The notes beneath the pieces were generated by a model that saw only the letters and a program-made list of their open reading frames with translations, ran no database searches and was not told the origin of the DNA. From Dinoroseobacter sp039192165 (GTDB taxonomy: Bacteria > Pseudomonadota > Alphaproteobacteria > Rhodobacterales > Rhodobacteraceae): a stretch of 64,000 nucleotides of DNA. The translations under genes and the position numbers were made by a program. The stretch lies in contig JBCCXD010000006.1 in the NCBI GenBank assembly GCA_039192165.1, forward strand, positions 124,001 to 188,000, read 5' to 3'. Below are positions 42,575 to 49,804 of the stretch, piece by piece; the stretch's first letter is position 1; the number at the start of each line of letters is the position of its first letter.

Positions 42575-43275
42575 AATCGGCCATCGTCATTGGTGGAACG
42601 CGGGGGATCGGGGCTGGCATCACCGAGTGCCTTGTGTCCGACGGCTGGTCGGTCACGGCGACAGGGGTGTCAGAGCAAGAAGTTTCGGCGTTCCGGGCTC
42701 GCCAACCAGAGATCACCTGCGAGGTTCTGGACGTGCGCGACACCGGTGCCGTCGCCGCCCTGTTCGAGCGGTTGGATAACCTGCAAGGACTGGTGAATTG
42801 CGCGGGCATTCTCGCCCGTGGTGCAGAATATGACATCGAAACATTTAAAGCGGTTGTCGATATCAATCTGACTGGCACCATGCGCACCTGTCTGGCCGCG
42901 CAACCGGCACTCGCGGCGGGTGGGGGCGCGATTGTCAACACCGCCTCCATGCTCAGCTTTTTCGGCGGCCCGCTTGTTCCTGCTTATTCCGCCTCCAAAG
43001 GAGGGGTTGCGCAACTGACCAAGGCGCTCGCTGGCAAATGGGCGCCGAACGGGATCCGGGTCAATGCGGTCGCACCGGGCTGGATCGAAACTGAAATGAC
43101 CGAAGCCCTGCGGGCGGACCACGCCCGCAATGCCCCGATCCTATCACGCACTCCGATGGACCGTTGGGGCAAACCGTCGGAAGTTGGCGCGCTGGTCGCA
43201 TGGCTGCTGTCCGATGCAGCCTCTTTCGTGACAGGCAGTATTTATCCCGTTGATGGCGGCTATGCCGCAATGTGA
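42571..43275 (+). CDS. Short-chain dehydrogenase/reductase of the sugar-acid operon
   Basis: This 234-residue classical SDR has GGTRGIGAG at the N-terminus, NCAGILARG, catalytic Ser in NTASML, YSASKGG (Tyr, Lys) and the end segment SFVTGSIYPVDGGYAAM. It oxidises or reduces a polar substrate with NAD(P). It starts at GTG overlapping the kdgK stop by four bases, hence translated with it. Likely a sugar or sugar-acid dehydrogenase of the same pathway. Confidence 0.9.
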   Translation: MKSAIVIGGTRGIGAGITECLVSDGWSVTATGVSEQEVSAFRARQPEITCEVLDVRDTGAVAALFERLDNLQGLVNCAGILARGAEYDIETFKAVVDINLTGTMRTCLAAQPALAAGGGAIVNTASMLSFFGGPLVPAYSASKGGVAQLTKALAGKWAPNGIRVNAVAPGWIETEMTEALRADHARNAPILSRTPMDRWGKPSEVGALVAWLLSDAASFVTGSIYPVDGGYAAM

Positions 43276-43286
43276 GGAAACCTCAG

Positions 43287-43814
43287 ATGCCCCTTGAAGC
43301 CCAAGACGACAATGCGCGCATGCCATATCAACTTCCATTTCCGCAGGACGCGCAGGAGGAGATCGTGATCCCAGAAGCGGTAACCTCGGACGAGCGCATC
43401 TGGGTGCCGCAGGCCGAAAACGTGTCCTTCCGACCTCTTTGCCTCAACCGCTCGCAAGGCTACTGGATGAACCTGCTGCGCGTTCGAAAATCCGGTGTCC
43501 TCTCGCGCCACCGCCACCCGCAGCCGGTCCATGGGTTTGTTCTGAAAGGGCGCTGGCACTATTTGGAGCACGACTGGGAAGCGCGTGAGGGTGGCTACGT
43601 TTTCGAGCCCCCCGGCGAGACGCACACGCTGGTCGTTCCCGACGATGTCGACGAGATGATCACTTATTTTCAGGTCAACGGCGTTATGCTCTACGTCGAC
43701 CCCTACGGCAAAACCATGGGGTATGAAGACGTGTTCACAAAGATCGAGATGTGCCGCCAGCACTACGAAAGAGTTGGACTCGGTGCCGACTACGTAGAGC
43801 GATTTATTCGCTAG
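43287..43814 (+). CDS. Cupin protein, 2,4'-dihydroxyacetophenone dioxygenase-like family
   Basis: This 175-residue single-domain cupin has metal-binding motif 1 in SRHRHPQPVHGFVLKG (His, His, His) and motif 2 in FEPPGETHTLVV (Glu-x-His region). The ChrR-like cupin fold is annotated in many genomes as dihydroxyacetophenone dioxygenase family, but in sugar-acid operons an isomerase or lactone-handling role is equally possible. ATG 43287 follows GAGG. It is the last gene of the operon. Confidence 0.75.
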   Translation: MPLEAQDDNARMPYQLPFPQDAQEEIVIPEAVTSDERIWVPQAENVSFRPLCLNRSQGYWMNLLRVRKSGVLSRHRHPQPVHGFVLKGRWHYLEHDWEAREGGYVFEPPGETHTLVVPDDVDEMITYFQVNGVMLYVDPYGKTMGYEDVFTKIEMCRQHYERVGLGADYVERFIR

Positions 43815-43841
43815 CCTCGCGGAAGTGAGTTTCAGCGAGGC
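43814..43841 (+). terminator. Possible terminator of the TRAP operon
   Basis: A 7-bp stem GCCTCGC / GCGAGGC with a 14-nt loop begins at the last base of the cupin stop codon. No T-run follows, so an intrinsic terminator is only weakly supported. Confidence 0.35.
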
Positions 43842-43917
43842 AAAAGAGAGACCACTGGACTCGGTCAAGTCGAGAAATCTCTACACCTCGAAAGCCGGGT
43901 GTAGCCGCGACAAAGCT

Positions 43918-44817
43918 TCACAAAGCGGAAGCAATTCGAAAGACGAGTGATCTGAACCAGATATGGGCCGGGTCGTTTTGACGGCGTGGATGCCAGCGGA
44001 GGTCTACCGAGAATTCCGGCGACGGAAACGGCGGATCGAAAGGATCGACTAGATCCTTATGAAGATCGGCCAGCCGAACGGGGATCAAAGCAATCAGATC
44101 GGAACTTGCGACAAGCGCAGGCGCCAACAGAAAGCTGGGTACAGAACAGGCGATCCTGCGGGAGCGACCCGATGCAGCCAGAAGCTTGTCTGTTGCACCG
44201 AAAAAACCGCCTCCTTCGGGCGACACCAAAATGTGCTCCGCGGCGCAAAACGACTCAATCGTAAATGGGTCCGTACCGCGCGGATGTCCCTTGCGCTGCA
44301 CAACTTTGAACTTTTCCACCAAACCGGGGCGTTGGCGTGCTTCCGGCAAGTCCATGCCCGTGACCAGGGCAAGGTCCGCCTCGTCTCGTTCCAATTGATT
44401 CCACGTCTTGCCCGGGTCGAACGCCAATAATGCCACTCGCGCGTTCGGCGCTTCCTGCGCGAACGCTTTTAACAAGGCGGCTGAAAGCACAGCGTGCATG
44501 TAGTCGGTCGCGATAAGAAGAAACGTTCGGTCTGTGGTGGATGGATCGAACTGAGCGCTTTCGCGTACCAAAAGATCTAGATCAGCCAAAAGCGCCTTGA
44601 GCGGCGCTTTAATCTCCAACGCACGCGCGGTTGGGACGAGCTTTCTTCCGGATGCTGTCAGCAAAGGGTCATTGAACAGCACCCTAAGCCGCGCCAACTG
44701 GGCCGACATCGCCGGTTGGCTTACGCTCAGGGTTCGAGCGGCGGCGGTCACACTCCCTTCTTCAAGCAGTGCATCAAGAGCGATCAGCAAGCCAATATCC
44801 GATTGCTTTAGATCCAT
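43918..44817 (-). CDS. LysR-type transcriptional regulator (intact)
   Basis: This 299-residue regulator has HTH at about 5-65 (GSVTAAARTLSVSQPAMSAQLARLR) and a NodD/LinR-like effector domain. ATG 44817 (MDLKQSDIGLLIALDALLEEG) is the usual start of this subfamily; twelve more in-frame residues upstream are not conserved-looking. It is divergent from the F420-reductase-like/SDR pair, separated by 89 bp, and so probably regulates it. Confidence 0.9.
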   Translation of the reverse strand: MDLKQSDIGLLIALDALLEEGSVTAAARTLSVSQPAMSAQLARLRVLFNDPLLTASGRKLVPTARALEIKAPLKALLADLDLLVRESAQFDPSTTDRTFLLIATDYMHAVLSAALLKAFAQEAPNARVALLAFDPGKTWNQLERDEADLALVTGMDLPEARQRPGLVEKFKVVQRKGHPRGTDPFTIESFCAAEHILVSPEGGGFFGATDKLLAASGRSRRIACSVPSFLLAPALVASSDLIALIPVRLADLHKDLVDPFDPPFPSPEFSVDLRWHPRRQNDPAHIWFRSLVFRIASAL

Positions 44818-44906
44818 TTGCGTTATGCCAAAAATAATTCGTATCGATTTCATTTATGCCTAACCATTCCCTAAGTTTCCAGCATTAGCGAAAGCAGGAG
44901 AGTGAA

Positions 44907-45551
44907 ATGAAGGTTGGTTTCGTAGGCGCCGGTGGGATGGCTAAGGCTCTTGCCGGCAAGTGGGCCGGCACACATGACGTCATGCTTTCCGCGCGCACGC
45001 AGGAAAAGACCGTTGAAACCGCGGAGGCAGTAGGCGCTAACGCAGGGACTGCAACCGAAGCAGTGGCGTTCGGAGATGTCGTGGTTTTGGCAACGCGTTG
45101 GGAAGATGTGTTTACGGCGATTGATGCCGCTGGCGGGCCCGAGGCCTTCAGAGGGAAAACGGTCATCGACATCAATAACCCGGTTAGTATCGAGACTTTC
45201 CTGACCACCCGCGACGATGGTCGGTCTCTGACGCAAGCCATCTCGGAGGCACTTCCGGAGGCCCATGTCGGCAAAGCCTTCAACATGGCCCAGGTCGCTG
45301 TTTGGGAGGACCCCGACATGACCTATGACGGCAGGCAGATGGTCACGCTCTACACTGCTGACGAGAAAGCCGACGCTGCAATCGCCCAATTGATTAGCGA
45401 TGTAGGCGCACAGCCTTTGCGGTTGGGCGGCAATGAGCATGCCTACCAGCTTGAGGCAGCTGCCGCGATGGTCATCAAGTTCCTTTTCGCAGGAAGCGAT
45501 CCGCATACGGTCTTCAATTTCATCCGCCCGGAAACGAAACCCATTCGCTAA
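44907..45551 (+). CDS. NADPH-dependent F420 reductase-family protein
   Basis: This 214-residue Rossmann protein starts MKVGFVGAGGMAKALAGKW and has VVLATRWEDVF, TVIDINNPVS and VGKAFNMAQVAVWED, matching the NADP-oxidoreductase/F420 family. It differs clearly from the paralogue at 33709. The reaction is unknown in F420-lacking bacteria. It precedes the SDR by 12 bp, forming a bicistronic unit opposite a LysR gene. Confidence 0.8.
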   Translation: MKVGFVGAGGMAKALAGKWAGTHDVMLSARTQEKTVETAEAVGANAGTATEAVAFGDVVVLATRWEDVFTAIDAAGGPEAFRGKTVIDINNPVSIETFLTTRDDGRSLTQAISEALPEAHVGKAFNMAQVAVWEDPDMTYDGRQMVTLYTADEKADAAIAQLISDVGAQPLRLGGNEHAYQLEAAAAMVIKFLFAGSDPHTVFNFIRPETKPIR

Positions 45552-45563
45552 GGAGTGAACGTC

Positions 45564-46385
45564 ATGGATTTGAAGGGTCAGACCATCGCCGCGGTTGGCG
45601 GCGGGTCAGGTATCGGCAAGGCCGTCGCTGCCCAGGCTGTAGCGGCTGGAGCCAAGGTCATCATATCCAGCCGCGACGAGGCAAAACTCGATGCCGCTGT
45701 GGAAGATTTGGGAGCGGGCACTGCGCTCCCAGTTGACATGACCGATGCCGCCTCCGTTTCAACTTGGGCTAACACGCTGCCGCACTTGGACCATTTGGTG
45801 ATCTCAGCATCGAGTGCTGTGCACGGACCCTTCGCGGATCTTCCTGCGACCGAGCTGCGCGGTATGTTCGACGCAAAGTTCTTTGGTCCCTACGCTGTTG
45901 CAAAGGCTGCATTGAGCAAGATCCAGACCGGTGGTTCTATCACTTTCTTCTCCGGGGTTCTCTCCCGTCGTCCAGGCATGAACTGTTCGGGGCTCGGGGC
46001 CGTGAATGGCGCGGTTGAAGCACTGTCCCGTGGCCTCGCGCTAGAGCTTGGCCCAGATCTCAGAGTGAACTGTCTGTCGCCTGGCATGGTGCGGTCCGAA
46101 GCCTATGCCGGGATGGAAGACAACGCACGCGAACGCATGTACGCGGAAACCGGGGCATCACTGCCCGTGGGACGCGTTGGGTTTGTCGACGAGGCGGCCG
46201 CTGCCGCAATGTTCCTTATCACCAATACCTACACCACAGGTGTCGTTCTAGACGTCGATGGTGGTCACATGATCCGGCAATACGCGCAGAGATTACATTC
46301 TATGGAGTGCATGAATCCTTTGGCAAGGGCGGATGGGTCGAAGGAGACAACGGCTATTAGCCGGAAGCTGCCCGAAAACCGATAA
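45564..46385 (+). CDS. Divergent SDR-family protein lacking the YxxxK motif, with odd C-terminus
   Basis: This 273-residue Rossmann protein has GGGSGIGKA cofactor binding and ISSRDEAKLD, and ends its fold with VVLDVDGGHMIRQYA. Where a classical SDR has YxxxK it reads SGLGAVNGAVEALSRGLALELG, so Tyr and Lys are missing; a known subgroup of SDRs shares this and may not be a normal oxidoreductase. About 30 residues follow the normal end (after about 46280), low in similarity to any SDR, suggesting a changed 3' end. ATG 45564 follows AGGAG. Confidence 0.75.
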   Translation: MDLKGQTIAAVGGGSGIGKAVAAQAVAAGAKVIISSRDEAKLDAAVEDLGAGTALPVDMTDAASVSTWANTLPHLDHLVISASSAVHGPFADLPATELRGMFDAKFFGPYAVAKAALSKIQTGGSITFFSGVLSRRPGMNCSGLGAVNGAVEALSRGLALELGPDLRVNCLSPGMVRSEAYAGMEDNARERMYAETGASLPVGRVGFVDEAAAAAMFLITNTYTTGVVLDVDGGHMIRQYAQRLHSMECMNPLARADGSKETTAISRKLPENR

Positions 46386-46701
46386 TCGCCGGCTCGCCTG
46401 GGAGCCGGTGCTCGCTGTGCCTTTGAAGACCGTCCGCTTTCCGCTCACAGCGGTCATCTGACTGATTTGATCAGGCGCAAAACCACCTCAGACGTAATTG
46501 ACGGCAGCTCTGCGGACAGAGCCGCCTTTGAAGAATAGACCCACCAGCTTATGAAGCTGACGGGTCAAGCCGTTCTAAAATGCGCCCCACTCACAGGGCA
46601 TGCAAAAACAATAGCTTAGATTTTTCCCGCGACAATTCGAAGAACCGCTCTGCGGACAATTGAGCAGCTCGGTATTGCTTTGAGATAGCCTCTGAAAGCA
46701 G
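46386..46701. other. Intergenic stretch with degenerate repeats
   Basis: This region of about 316 bp between the SDR and GFA genes contains no recognisable gene. It holds a hairpin CCGGCTC/GAGCCGG just after the SDR stop, a copy of CGTCCGCTTTCCGCTC (46431-46446, identical to 53543-53558), a short inverted repeat GCTCTG-CGGA-CAGAGC and another TGCGGACA-type fragment near 46650. It looks like accumulated repeat debris. Confidence 0.5.
46431..46446. repeat. Dispersed repeat copy CGTCCGCTTTCCGCTC
   Basis: Sixteen identical bases recur at 53543-53558. Both copies are followed by a GGTCATCTGA/GACATCTGA-like segment within about 25 bp, so the repeat is longer but degenerate. Related GACCGCTTTGCGGAC copies are at 33649 and 47237. 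Confidence 0.55.
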
Positions 46702-47109
46702 CTACATCGGCGGTAGCTTGTCATACACTGGAATATCGTTTGGCAAGACCGCCCAATCTGGCGCTGAGGCAGCATAAATTGCCGCCTTTGGCTTGCGTGG
46801 CCATCCTCCGTCGATGCTGGTAGCTGTGACCGTGAAAAATCCACCAGCAGTCATATCCGCGCAAATATTTACACCACAGGTCGAACAGAAGTGGTGATGC
46901 ACGTCCTTGCCCGACGCACCCTTGCGCGTGAAGGTTGCCGGCTCGAAACCTTCCTTGAACGTGAAGTCTTTGTTGCGAACCCAGAGCCCGAACCACTTGT
47001 CACCTCCGGTCCTTTGCTGACATTCCGTGCAATAACAAAAGACTTCGTTGATCGGTTCCCTCTTGAATTCAAATCGAACCGCCCCGCACTGGCACCCGCC
47101 CGTCGTCAT
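46702..47109 (-). CDS. GFA-family (glutathione-dependent formaldehyde-activating-like) zinc protein
   Basis: This 135-residue Mss4-like fold protein has zinc-binding cysteines in GGCQCGAVRFE, FCYCTECQQRTG and HFCSTCGVNI, all the expected pairs. The family is named for Gfa, though most members have no proven formaldehyde activity. ATG 47109 (MTTGGCQCG) is chosen at the conserved start. It stands alone between repeat-bearing gaps. Confidence 0.88.
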   Translation of the reverse strand: MTTGGCQCGAVRFEFKREPINEVFCYCTECQQRTGGDKWFGLWVRNKDFTFKEGFEPATFTRKGASGKDVHHHFCSTCGVNICADMTAGGFFTVTATSIDGGWPRKPKAAIYAASAPDWAVLPNDIPVYDKLPPM

Positions 47110-47236
47110 ATTTCCACTCTCCAACTGCTGAGCACAGCCTTCAGTCATGCAAATGGAAACTGCAAGCTACAAGCCCAACACGCGGACGAACCTTATACGC
47201 GCGCCACGCAGTCCATAAACTTCGGGCAGAATGGTT

Positions 47237-47260
47237 GACCGCTTTGCGGACAAAGTCGGC
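47237..47260. repeat. Dispersed repeat copy GACCGCTTTGCGGAC
   Basis: GACCGCTTTGCGGACAAAG followed by TCGGC closely matches 33649-33672 (18 of the first 19 bases). Both copies are in non-coding gaps of the accessory region. Confidence 0.55.
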
Positions 47261-47481
47261 ATAAGTGAGTCTGAAGCTGTTTAATGTTAGCTTCTTGTTT
47301 TATGAGGCCTCTCGGGCCTTCTCTCTGAGTAATAGCTTCGGAGTCGGCAGGTCGACCATCGCCTGTCTTCCCGCACGGCAATACTCCAAATCTCCACTCC
47401 CGTAGATCAACGACGCAAGCCGCAGGTCTTGACTCGATTGGCGACACGGGGTAATTCCGAGTCGTTCAGTAATTAGCACGC

Positions 47482-47497
47482 GTTCAATATACTGAAC
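47482..47497. promoter_or_regulatory. Inverted repeat upstream of iclR-type gene (candidate operator)
   Basis: GTTCA-ATATAC-TGAAC is a perfect 5-bp-arm inverted repeat 26-41 bp before the IclR start. IclR regulators commonly bind such short palindromes at their own promoters, so autoregulation and control of the following transport genes is plausible. Confidence 0.45.
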
Positions 47498-47522
47498 TTT
47501 GCAACGGGAGGCAAGTGAAAAA

Positions 47523-48290
47523 ATGAGTGGAAGAGGATCTGAACGCATCCTTGCGCTGATCGAATGGATGGCGAAGCAAACGGAACCGGTTGCGCTGTCT
47601 CAAGTTGTTGCAGCGCTCAAGCTTCCAAAAAGCAGCGGTCTTGGATTGCTGAGGATGCTGGTCGATCTCGGATATGCGGAACGCACCGACGATACGCATT
47701 ACAGGTTGGTCAGGCTTCCTGGTGAAATCACTGGCCCGGACGCAGCACGTGGAACGCTGCTGAGGCTGCTTACACCGGTTATCAACGATGCTGCTGCATC
47801 GGCTGGAGAGTCCGGATTCCTTGCGGTTCTCGAGCCAAATTTGACGGTCCTTTACCTCAACAAGGTGATGCCAGATCGTGAAATCCGTTACGACAGAGAC
47901 ATCTCCGTTCCAAGACAGCCTCACCAAGTTTCGAGCGGACTTGTTCTGCTCAAAACGCTGACCGACGAAGAAATACAGGACTACGCGAGTTCGTTGCCGC
48001 AAGAAGCAGGCAAGTCTCTGGTTGCAGACGTAAGGGCAACTGCCGCCCGGGGTTACGCAATCACGCGGCTTGGCGTGGTCGAAGGTGCATCCGGAGTTGC
48101 GGCACCAGTCTTTGGACCAACCGGAGAAATCGTTGCCGCGCTGAATATCGCGGGTCCTGCGCTCAGAATGTCCCGCGATATCGAAACGTTTGTCGAACAC
48201 GCCGTGTCTTTTGCAGCGCAAGCGACCGAGGTCCTGAGGCAGAACGACTTCCGAAAAATGAAAACAGGTACAGGCACAAACAAGGCCTGA
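47523..48290 (+). CDS. IclR-family transcriptional regulator
   Basis: This 255-residue regulator has a winged HTH at about 5-65 (SERILALIEWMAKQTEPVALSQVVAALKLPKSSGLGLLRML) and a C-terminal GAF-like effector domain (about 80-245) with QPHQVSSGLVLL and TRLGVVEGASGVAAPVF. ATG 47523 (MSGRGSERIL) has GGGAGG upstream at a slightly long spacing. It lies 60 bp before the TctC gene in the same direction and probably controls the transport/CoA-transferase genes. Confidence 0.9.
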   Translation: MSGRGSERILALIEWMAKQTEPVALSQVVAALKLPKSSGLGLLRMLVDLGYAERTDDTHYRLVRLPGEITGPDAARGTLLRLLTPVINDAAASAGESGFLAVLEPNLTVLYLNKVMPDREIRYDRDISVPRQPHQVSSGLVLLKTLTDEEIQDYASSLPQEAGKSLVADVRATAARGYAITRLGVVEGASGVAAPVFGPTGEIVAALNIAGPALRMSRDIETFVEHAVSFAAQATEVLRQNDFRKMKTGTGTNKA

Positions 48291-48350
48291 TCGCGCAAAG
48301 CAAACTCGCGGCGGGCTCAAACGAAAGAATGTCAATTGATGGAGGAACAC

Positions 48351-49310
48351 ATGACAATCATTTCCAGTTTTCGCGCTCTCGCGATAACAACCGCGGCCGC
48401 AGTCGTTGCGGGTCCTAGTTTTGCGGCGGAATTTCCGGACCGGGGCGTAGAGTTTGTCGCCGGCTACGGACCGGGGGGTGGTCACGACACCATGCTGAGG
48501 TCGATGGCCAAAGTGCTGTCGGAAGAAGACCTCGTCGACGTTTCAATCAATGTGGTTAACAAGGAAGGCGGCAGCTCTGCTGTCGCGATGGGCTACCTGA
48601 ACGGCAAGAAGGGCGATGGGCACTACCTGATGTCCATTACCTCGTCGCACATCACAACCCCGCTCAAAACTGATCTCCCACTCAACTACGCTAGCTTTAC
48701 GCCGATTGCGCGGCTCGGCATCGATCCGGAACTCCTGATCGTCAATCCAAAGAGCGACTTTGCAACAATGGATGCGATCTTGGCGGCTGATCGGGTCCTG
48801 AACGTCGGCGGAACCGCTGTGGGTTCCATTGAGCACATCGTGGCCGTGCAATTCGGTAAGCTCACTGGCAAAGAGGTAAACTTCATTCCTTTCGACGGTG
48901 ACGGGGAAGTTGTTGCCGCGATGCTATCGAACCAGATCGACTTCGCCATCACCAATCCGGGGCCGGTAAGCGATTTCATCGAAACAGGACAGCTGGCGGC
49001 GCTCGCTATCTCAACGGTTGAGCGAACTGGAAACCTGCCGGACGTGCCAACCTTCGTCGAACAAGACATCGACATTACGCTGAGCCTCTATCGAGGCGTG
49101 ACAGCTCCGGCCGACATCTCTGATGATGCAAAGGCGTATCTCGTCGCGCTCATGACCGAGCTGAACGACAACGAGGCCTGGCAGACCCAGTATCTGGAGC
49201 CGAACTCGGTCTCTCCTGGGCTCCTGACTGGTGAGGAGTTTGAGACCTACCTCGCAGAGACCGAGGCGGTCTACCGCGAGACGCTCAAAGAACTTGGCCT
49301 GATCAACTGA
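48351..49310 (+). CDS. tctC: Tripartite tricarboxylate transporter solute-binding protein (TctC/Bug family)
   Basis: This 319-residue periplasmic binding protein has a signal peptide ending near AFA/SFAAEFPDRGV (about residue 25). Bug-family features are GYGPGGGHDTMLR near the N-terminus of the mature protein, GGTAVGSIEH and FIPFDGDGEVVAAML. It captures a carboxylated substrate for TctAB. ATG 48351 has GGAGG upstream. The ligand cannot be read from sequence; the lyase downstream points to a C4-C5 hydroxy-dicarboxylate. Confidence 0.9.
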   Translation: MTIISSFRALAITTAAAVVAGPSFAAEFPDRGVEFVAGYGPGGGHDTMLRSMAKVLSEEDLVDVSINVVNKEGGSSAVAMGYLNGKKGDGHYLMSITSSHITTPLKTDLPLNYASFTPIARLGIDPELLIVNPKSDFATMDAILAADRVLNVGGTAVGSIEHIVAVQFGKLTGKEVNFIPFDGDGEVVAAMLSNQIDFAITNPGPVSDFIETGQLAALAISTVERTGNLPDVPTFVEQDIDITLSLYRGVTAPADISDDAKAYLVALMTELNDNEAWQTQYLEPNSVSPGLLTGEEFETYLAETEAVYRETLKELGLIN

Positions 49311-49335
49311 TTGCTGAGTAAAGGAGGGACTCCCG

Positions 49336-49788
49336 ATGAAATGGTCGGAACTTATTCTGCTTGCAGGTCTCGTCGCATTCTCGGGAGTTCTTCAGAAAGA
49401 CAGTCTGGCGCTCGACTACAACTCCGGTGGAGGATTCGGCCCCGGCTTCATTCCGCTGAATTTCGCGATCGTCACAATCCTCTTAGCGGGCGTTATCGGA
49501 ACGCAGTCCTTTCTGCGCAGCAAGGCCCGAGACCCGGAGGACAACGACGCAGAGCCAGCAACTTGGTTCGCTTCATTGGCCGCCCCGTTGGGAACAATCG
49601 CTCTGTTGTTTGTTGCGACGTTCTTTATGGAGTTCGGCTCGGTGCTGCTTCCGCTCGCTGTAGTGACCACGGTCGTTTCGACTGTGTTTCTGAAACACGG
49701 GTTGGCCAAGGCAGCCGGGCTGACAGTGGTCACTCTCGCGGTCATCTACGCGATCTTCAGCCTGTGGCTGAACATCCCGGTCATCTGA
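49336..49788 (+). CDS. tctB: Tripartite tricarboxylate transporter small permease (TctB family)
   Basis: This 150-residue membrane protein has four predicted helices and the weakly conserved TctB layout, including GGGFGPGFIPL at about 34-44. It is the small membrane component between the binding protein and TctA. GGAGGGA precedes the ATG; it follows tctC by 25 bp. Confidence 0.88.
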   Translation: MKWSELILLAGLVAFSGVLQKDSLALDYNSGGGFGPGFIPLNFAIVTILLAGVIGTQSFLRSKARDPEDNDAEPATWFASLAAPLGTIALLFVATFFMEFGSVLLPLAVVTTVVSTVFLKHGLAKAAGLTVVTLAVIYAIFSLWLNIPVI

Positions 49789-49804
49789 ACAAGGCGCCAG
49801 AAAA

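Larger units (their letters stand above)
47110..47522. other. Intergenic stretch before the IclR gene
   Basis: This gap of about 410 bp contains a dispersed repeat copy at 47237-47260 and an IclR-type inverted repeat at 47482-47497. Short minus-strand frames (for example within 47300-47548) show no complete domain and may be remnants. Otherwise nothing is recognised. Confidence 0.5.

Noticed and set aside
44818..44906. LysR T-N11-A operator between the LysR and F420-like genes
   Set aside because: Several loose matches exist in the AT-rich gap but none forms a convincing inverted repeat.
47484..48485. 333-codon minus-strand open frame opposite the IclR gene
   Set aside because: Cys/Arg-rich translation antisense to a clear regulator and reaching into the tctC signal peptide.
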